From Croceimicrobium sp965658275 (GTDB lineage Bacteria > Bacteroidota > Bacteroidia > Flavobacteriales > Schleiferiaceae): a DNA stretch of 47,691 nucleotides. Shown piece by piece: positions 44,073-47,691 of the stretch (its first letter is position 1; the number at the start of each line of letters is the position of its first letter). Where the stretch lies: contig CBFHRN010000011.1 of NCBI GenBank assembly GCA_965658275.1, forward strand, positions 1 to 47,691, given 5' to 3'. Made by a program: the position numbers and the translations under genes. Under the pieces are notes generated by a model. That model saw nothing but the letters and a program-made list of their open reading frames with translations. It did not search any database and was not told where the DNA came from.

Positions 44073-44080
44073 TAATTTTG
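44073..44080 (+). promoter_or_regulatory. Minus-7-like element upstream of asd
   Basis: TAATTTTG fits TAnnTTTG and lies 17 bases before the asd start. No matching minus-33 element was found, so support is partial. Confidence 0.35.
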
Positions 44081-44097
44081 CCCCTTAAAAGTAGAGA

Positions 44098-45096
44098 ATG
44101 AAAATCGCAGTTGTTGGGGCAACCGGTATGGTGGGTGCCGTTATGTTCAAGGTTCTTGAGGAAAAAGGATTCGATAAACACGAAATTTTAGCCGTGGCTT
44201 CCAAGCGTTCGGTGGGTAAAAAAATTCCTTTTGCCGGTCAAGACTTAGAGGTTATTGACCTAGACATGGCCCTTGCTGCAAAACCCGATTTAGCCCTCTT
44301 CTCTGCAGGAGGTAGCACCTCCTTGGAGTGGGCGCCACGCTTTGCGGAGCAAGGAACCTACGTAGTAGATAACTCTTCCGCATGGCGAATGGATCCGACT
44401 AAAAAGCTCTGCGTTCCGGAAATAAATGGGGACCTATTGGAGGCGGATGATCGCATCATTGCAAATCCAAATTGCAGCACCATTCAGTTGGTTATGGTTC
44501 TTGCTCCATTGCATGCTAAATATGGAATTAATAGGGTGGTGATAAGCACTTACCAGAGTATTACAGGTACGGGTATGAAGGCTGTTGCTCAATTGGAAAA
44601 TGAAAAAAAGGGCCTCGAAGGGGAGATGGCCTACCCTTATCCTATTCACGAAAATGCAATTCCGCATTGTGATGTCTTTATGGAAAATGGTTATACCAAG
44701 GAAGAAATGAAATTGACCAATGAAACCAAGAAGATATTAAATGATGATTCGGTGCATGTAACTGCTACCGCGGTGCGAATTCCGGTAAAGGGAGGACATA
44801 GTGAAAGTGTAAATATTGAATTTAATAATGAATTTCAAATCACGGAGCTCAAGCGTTTGATTGCAGAAACAGAGGGTATTACTTTACAAGACAATGTAGA
44901 TGTAAACCTTTACCCCATGCCCCGCTACGCCGAGCACAAAGACGAAGTTTTTGTGGGGCGCGTACGTCGTGACTTAAGCCGGGTAAACTGCCTTAATTTA
45001 TGGATTGTGGCCGATAACCTGCGCAAAGGCGCGGCGACAAACGCGGTTCAGATTGCCCAAAAATTAATGGAGAAAGGCTTTATAGCCCAAGCCTAA
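44098..45096 (+). CDS. asd: Aspartate-semialdehyde dehydrogenase
   Basis: This 332-residue enzyme has the NADP-binding GATGMVGAVMFKVLEE at the N-terminus, catalytic Cys126 in NPNCSTIQL, and TAVRIPVKGGHSESVNIEF with the substrate-binding Arg and the catalytic His. It reduces aspartyl phosphate to the semialdehyde, the branch point towards lysine/diaminopimelate, methionine and threonine. The length is close to the usual 330-370. It stands alone, divergent from the lamin-tail protein and followed by msrA. Confidence 0.95.
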   Translation: MKIAVVGATGMVGAVMFKVLEEKGFDKHEILAVASKRSVGKKIPFAGQDLEVIDLDMALAAKPDLALFSAGGSTSLEWAPRFAEQGTYVVDNSSAWRMDPTKKLCVPEINGDLLEADDRIIANPNCSTIQLVMVLAPLHAKYGINRVVISTYQSITGTGMKAVAQLENEKKGLEGEMAYPYPIHENAIPHCDVFMENGYTKEEMKLTNETKKILNDDSVHVTATAVRIPVKGGHSESVNIEFNNEFQITELKRLIAETEGITLQDNVDVNLYPMPRYAEHKDEVFVGRVRRDLSRVNCLNLWIVADNLRKGAATNAVQIAQKLMEKGFIAQA

Positions 45097-45165
45097 AAAA
45101 AGCTTAAAAAGCGATTGGCTTAAAACTTAATGCTCCCTACATTCGTTAATGTTGAAACGGAAAAA

Positions 45166-45729
45166 ATGAGAGCAGGAGTGTCATTAGTGGTTGCTTTAGC
45201 TGCAGCCTTCGGATTAAACGCACAAAAAATGAGTGATTCAAAAGAATATGCCAGAGCCCTATTTGCATCGGGCTGTTATTGGGGAACCGAATATTATCTG
45301 CAACAAGCAGAAGGGGTTATCGAAACAAATGTTGGTTATGCAGGGGGTCATGTAGCCAACCCTAGCTACAAAGAAGTGTGCACGGGAAGAACCGGTCATG
45401 CTGAAACTGTGGAAGTAGTCTACGACCCTAGCAAGACGGATTATGAAACCTTAGCCCGATTGTTTTTTGAAACCCATGACCCAACCCAGGTAAATCGTCA
45501 AGGTCCGGATATTGGCACTCAATACCGCAGTGCCATCTTTTATTTGAACGACGAGCAAAAGGAGATTGCTGAAAAATTGGTTGGCCTTTTAAAAGACAAA
45601 GGCTATGATGTGGCGACTGAAATTACAGGAGACGCTACTTTTTACCGAGAACGTGAAGAGTATCATCACGATTATTACCAAAAGAAAGGTGGCACTCCTT
45701 ATTGCCACATATATACCAAGAAATTTTAA
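45166..45729 (+). CDS. msrA: Peptide methionine-(S)-S-oxide reductase MsrA, exported form
   Basis: From the ATG at 45166 the protein has 187 residues and a likely signal peptide (MRAGVSLVVALAAAFGLNAQ), so it should work in the periplasm. The active site is GCYWGTE with Cys37, where the usual Phe of GCFWG is Tyr. GYAGGHVANPSYKEVCTGRTGHAETVEV and the C-terminal YHHDYYQKKGGTPYC are typical. It reduces the S epimer of oxidised methionine in proteins. A frame open 12 codons further upstream and a Met at 19 after the signal segment are alternative starts; the second would give a cytosolic enzyme. Confidence 0.9.
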   Translation: MRAGVSLVVALAAAFGLNAQKMSDSKEYARALFASGCYWGTEYYLQQAEGVIETNVGYAGGHVANPSYKEVCTGRTGHAETVEVVYDPSKTDYETLARLFFETHDPTQVNRQGPDIGTQYRSAIFYLNDEQKEIAEKLVGLLKDKGYDVATEITGDATFYREREEYHHDYYQKKGGTPYCHIYTKKF

Positions 45730-45735
45730 GGAATA

Positions 45736-47610
45736 CTATTCCATGTACTCAGAGAGCTCCAACCAACGGAGCTCTTTTTCTTCCAATTCATCTTGCACCT
45801 GCTGCAGTTGATTGGATAGCTCCATGACCCTTGCGGCATCTGTTGAGACCCCTTCCAAGTCGGACGCCAAAGCACTACGCTTTTCCTCTAGGGCCTCAAT
45901 TTCACCTTCCAGTGCCTCAAATTCTAGGGTTTCGGCGTAGGTAAGCTTGGTCTTTTCCTTTGGCTTATTGGAGTTCGTCTTTTTCGTTTTTACCTGAGAA
46001 CTTTCACGAAGGCGTTTCTTCTCAGCTTCCTCCTTCTTTGCTGCTCTGTAATCGCTGTAATTTCCAGGGAAATCGCGAACCTGCCCCTCACCTTCGAATA
46101 CAAAAAGATGATCGCTTACCTTATCCATAAAAAAGCGATCATGGGTGATGATTAAAACACATCCTGGAAATTGCAACAAGAAGTCTTCCAGTACATTTAA
46201 AGTTAAAATGTCCAAGTCATTCGTTGGCTCATCCAGAATCAAAAAATTGGGATTAGCCATTAAGATGGTGCAGAGGTAAAGCCGTCTTTTCTCACCACCA
46301 CTTAACTTAGACACATAGGTATATTGCTTGTCTCCATCAAAAAGAAATCGCTCTAAAAGCTGACTGGCGCTTAAATCTCCCCCTTTGCCTTCGCGAGGAA
46401 TATACTCGGCAATATTTTTTACTACATCGATGACGCGTTTATCTTCTTTAAGGTTTAATCCTCCTTGGGTGTAAAAACCAAATTGCACAGTTTCACCGAT
46501 AATGACTTTTCCGCCATCCGCTTCTTCTTGCTTGGTAATAAGGCGCATTAGAGTCGATTTACCGGCACCATTCGGCCCAACAATCCCTGCTTTTTCACCC
46601 TTCTTAAACACGTAATTGAAGGAATCGAGAATCTGTTTATCACCGTAGGATTTACGGAGTTTATGGACCTCAAGAATCTTAGAGCCCAATCGGGTCATCT
46701 TAATGTTGAGCTTTAGCTCATCTTCGCGCAAATCAGTAGTAGCAACTTTCTTAAGGTCGCCAAAAGCATCAATACGTGCCTTACTTTTTGTGCCACGAGC
46801 CTTTGGTTGGCGTCGCATCCACTCCAGTTCTTTACGCATAAGGTTACGTGCCTTATCCACTTTAGTCGACTCTGCTTCTTGACGCTCCGCCTTCCGCTCT
46901 AGAAAGGCGGTATAATTACCCGGATGCTTATAGATTTTTTGATCTTCTAGTTCTAGAATAATGTCGCATACGGATTCTAAAAAATAACGGTCATGCGTCA
47001 CCATAAGGAGGGTCTTCCCTTTCTGGCTAAGATAGCCTTCCAGCCATTCGATCATATCTAAGTCGAGGTGGTTCGTAGGCTCGTCTAAAATCAATAAGTC
47101 TGGTGAAGAAATAAGAATCCGTGCTAATGCGACTCTCTTTTTCTGACCTCCCGATAAAGGGGCAATTTTTTGATGAACTTGATGCAAGCCGAGTTTTCCT
47201 AAAACAGTCTTTACCTGGCCTTCAAAATCCCAAGCTTTAAGGCGATCCATTTTGTCGAATGCCCTTTGATAAGCATCTGCCTCGTCTGGGTTTTCTAATG
47301 CTTCCTCGTATTCAATTATCGCTTGGGTCATTGGGTTATCAACCGCCAAAACACTTTGTAAAATGCTACGCTCCGGGTTTAGATCGGGCTCCTGACTCAA
47401 AAATTCTACACGAATGTTTTTTCGAAAAGTGACCAGACCTTGGTCGGGTTCTTCTATCGCCGCTAGGATACGGAGAATGGTGGTTTTACCACTACCATTG
47501 CGGGCCACGAGGGCGGCTTTTTCCCCTTCTGCCAAACCAAAAGAAACTCCTTCAAATAATTTTCGGGCACCATAGGATTTGGCAATATTTTCTACGGAGA
47601 GGTAATTCAT
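45736..47610 (-). CDS. ABC-F family ATPase (Uup-like)
   Basis: This 624-residue protein has two ABC domains without membrane segments: Walker A GSGKTT near 43 and GPNGAGKST near 343; signatures LSGGQKKRVALARIL and LSGGEKRRLYLCTIL; Walker B LLILDEPTNHLDL and FLILDEPTNDLDI. A linker of charged helices (about 240-285) and a C-terminal coiled coil (about 540-624) follow the Uup pattern. Uup-like proteins act on ribosomes or DNA; resistance-type ABC-F proteins lack this C-terminal coil. The last 41 bases contain the msrA terminator on the opposite strand. Confidence 0.92.
   Translation of the reverse strand: MNYLSVENIAKSYGARKLFEGVSFGLAEGEKAALVARNGSGKTTILRILAAIEEPDQGLVTFRKNIRVEFLSQEPDLNPERSILQSVLAVDNPMTQAIIEYEEALENPDEADAYQRAFDKMDRLKAWDFEGQVKTVLGKLGLHQVHQKIAPLSGGQKKRVALARILISSPDLLILDEPTNHLDLDMIEWLEGYLSQKGKTLLMVTHDRYFLESVCDIILELEDQKIYKHPGNYTAFLERKAERQEAESTKVDKARNLMRKELEWMRRQPKARGTKSKARIDAFGDLKKVATTDLREDELKLNIKMTRLGSKILEVHKLRKSYGDKQILDSFNYVFKKGEKAGIVGPNGAGKSTLMRLITKQEEADGGKVIIGETVQFGFYTQGGLNLKEDKRVIDVVKNIAEYIPREGKGGDLSASQLLERFLFDGDKQYTYVSKLSGGEKRRLYLCTILMANPNFLILDEPTNDLDILTLNVLEDFLLQFPGCVLIITHDRFFMDKVSDHLFVFEGEGQVRDFPGNYSDYRAAKKEEAEKKRLRESSQVKTKKTNSNKPKEKTKLTYAETLEFEALEGEIEALEEKRSALASDLEGVSTDAARVMELSNQLQQVQDELEEKELRWLELSEYME
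45753..45779 (+). terminator. Terminator of msrA, inside the convergent coding sequence
   Basis: AGAGCTCC pairs perfectly with GGAGCTCT around a 7-base loop, followed by TTTTT. It lies 24 bases beyond the msrA stop, within the last codons of the ABC-F gene on the other strand. Confidence 0.8.
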
Positions 47611-47691
47611 AACAATGACCGCGAAAATACAACTTACTTAAGGGCGGCCATTGTTAAGTGCTTACTAAAGTCCGATAATTGTTGACGGACA
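47611..47691. other. Non-coding end of window, upstream of the ABC-F gene
   Basis: These 81 bases contain no open frame that I can support. On the minus strand TATTTTCG (one mismatch to TAnnTTTG) lies about 14 bases before the ABC-F start and may be its minus-7 element. Confidence 0.4.

Noticed and set aside
44056..44181. 42-codon N-terminal extension of the lamin-tail protein
   Set aside because: It overlaps the asd start and promoter region and would hide the signal peptide at MFRIILLMMPLSLWAQ.
1..47691. tRNA or rRNA genes, CRISPR array, insertion sequences, phage genes, origin
   Set aside because: Intergenic regions are short (under about 175 bases) and showed no cloverleaf-like, repeat-spacer or transposase features by eye; no computational scan was possible.

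Overview
The window comes from a Bacteroidota chromosome, most likely a marine member of Flavobacteriales. The evidence is a type IX secretion (T9SS) C-terminal sorting domain, a PorZ-like propeller protein, the gliding lipoprotein GldH, a RicT/PSP1 protein, DUF4837, many lipoproteins and TAnnTTTG-type promoter elements. Placement below order (a Schleiferiaceae/Cryomorphaceae-like lineage) is a guess. No tRNA, rRNA, CRISPR array, insertion sequence or phage gene was seen. No gene-free stretch exceeds 300 bases.

Region 1 (1-12127) is a beta-glucan (probably laminarin) utilisation locus. On the minus strand, reading leftwards from about 10235, a Nudix/winged-helix regulator is followed by a Na+/solute symporter, an MFS sugar porter, a GH16 laminarinase-like lipoprotein, a GH30 lipoprotein, a 1148-residue cytoplasmic protein with a GH94-clan-like EWND motif (candidate beta-1,3-glucan phosphorylase), and the first 34 codons of a secreted protein that runs off the left edge. 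Gaps are 1 to about 30 bases, so this looks like one operon. Divergent from it is a secreted T9SS protein with a glycogen-binding-like domain and a duplicated 168-residue module. The shared 170-base intergenic region holds two promoters and two palindromes. No SusC/SusD pair is visible.

Region 2 (12213-18140) holds an ECF sigma factor with its membrane anti-sigma-like partner, a fatty-acid hydroxylase-family protein, MarC, RmuC, a small lipoprotein, a DUF2200 protein, a chimeric sigma-factor remnant and a TfoX N-terminal-domain protein. Two gene remnants or junctions are seen here: a truncated retropepsin-like gene start at 13136-13342 and the sigma/membrane chimera at 17266-17766.

Region 3 (18153-22749, minus strand) runs ABC ATPase, atypical SDR, aldehyde dehydrogenase, cupin/JmjC-like protein and an unknown Cys-cluster protein; the ALDH+SDR pair suggests catabolism of an aromatic or amino acid, possibly tryptophan/kynurenine.

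Region 4 (22881-34476) is core biology: tatA, gatA, an SLT+LysM lytic transglycosylase, DUF4837, recO, porZ, ricT, gldH and a class A penicillin-binding protein.

Region 5 (34494-39139) has the two subunits of a 3-oxoacid CoA-transferase interleaved with two polytopic GT-C-like membrane proteins, followed by a broken third one. Region 6 (39137-47610) has a double-ATPase peptide-type ABC protein, a DEDDy exonuclease, a lamin-tail-domain cell-surface protein, asd, an exported MsrA and an ABC-F protein.

The most interesting items are the candidate cytosolic phosphorylase in a laminarin operon, the Nudix-like regulator with a palindrome over its own promoter, and three gene-truncation scars in one window.
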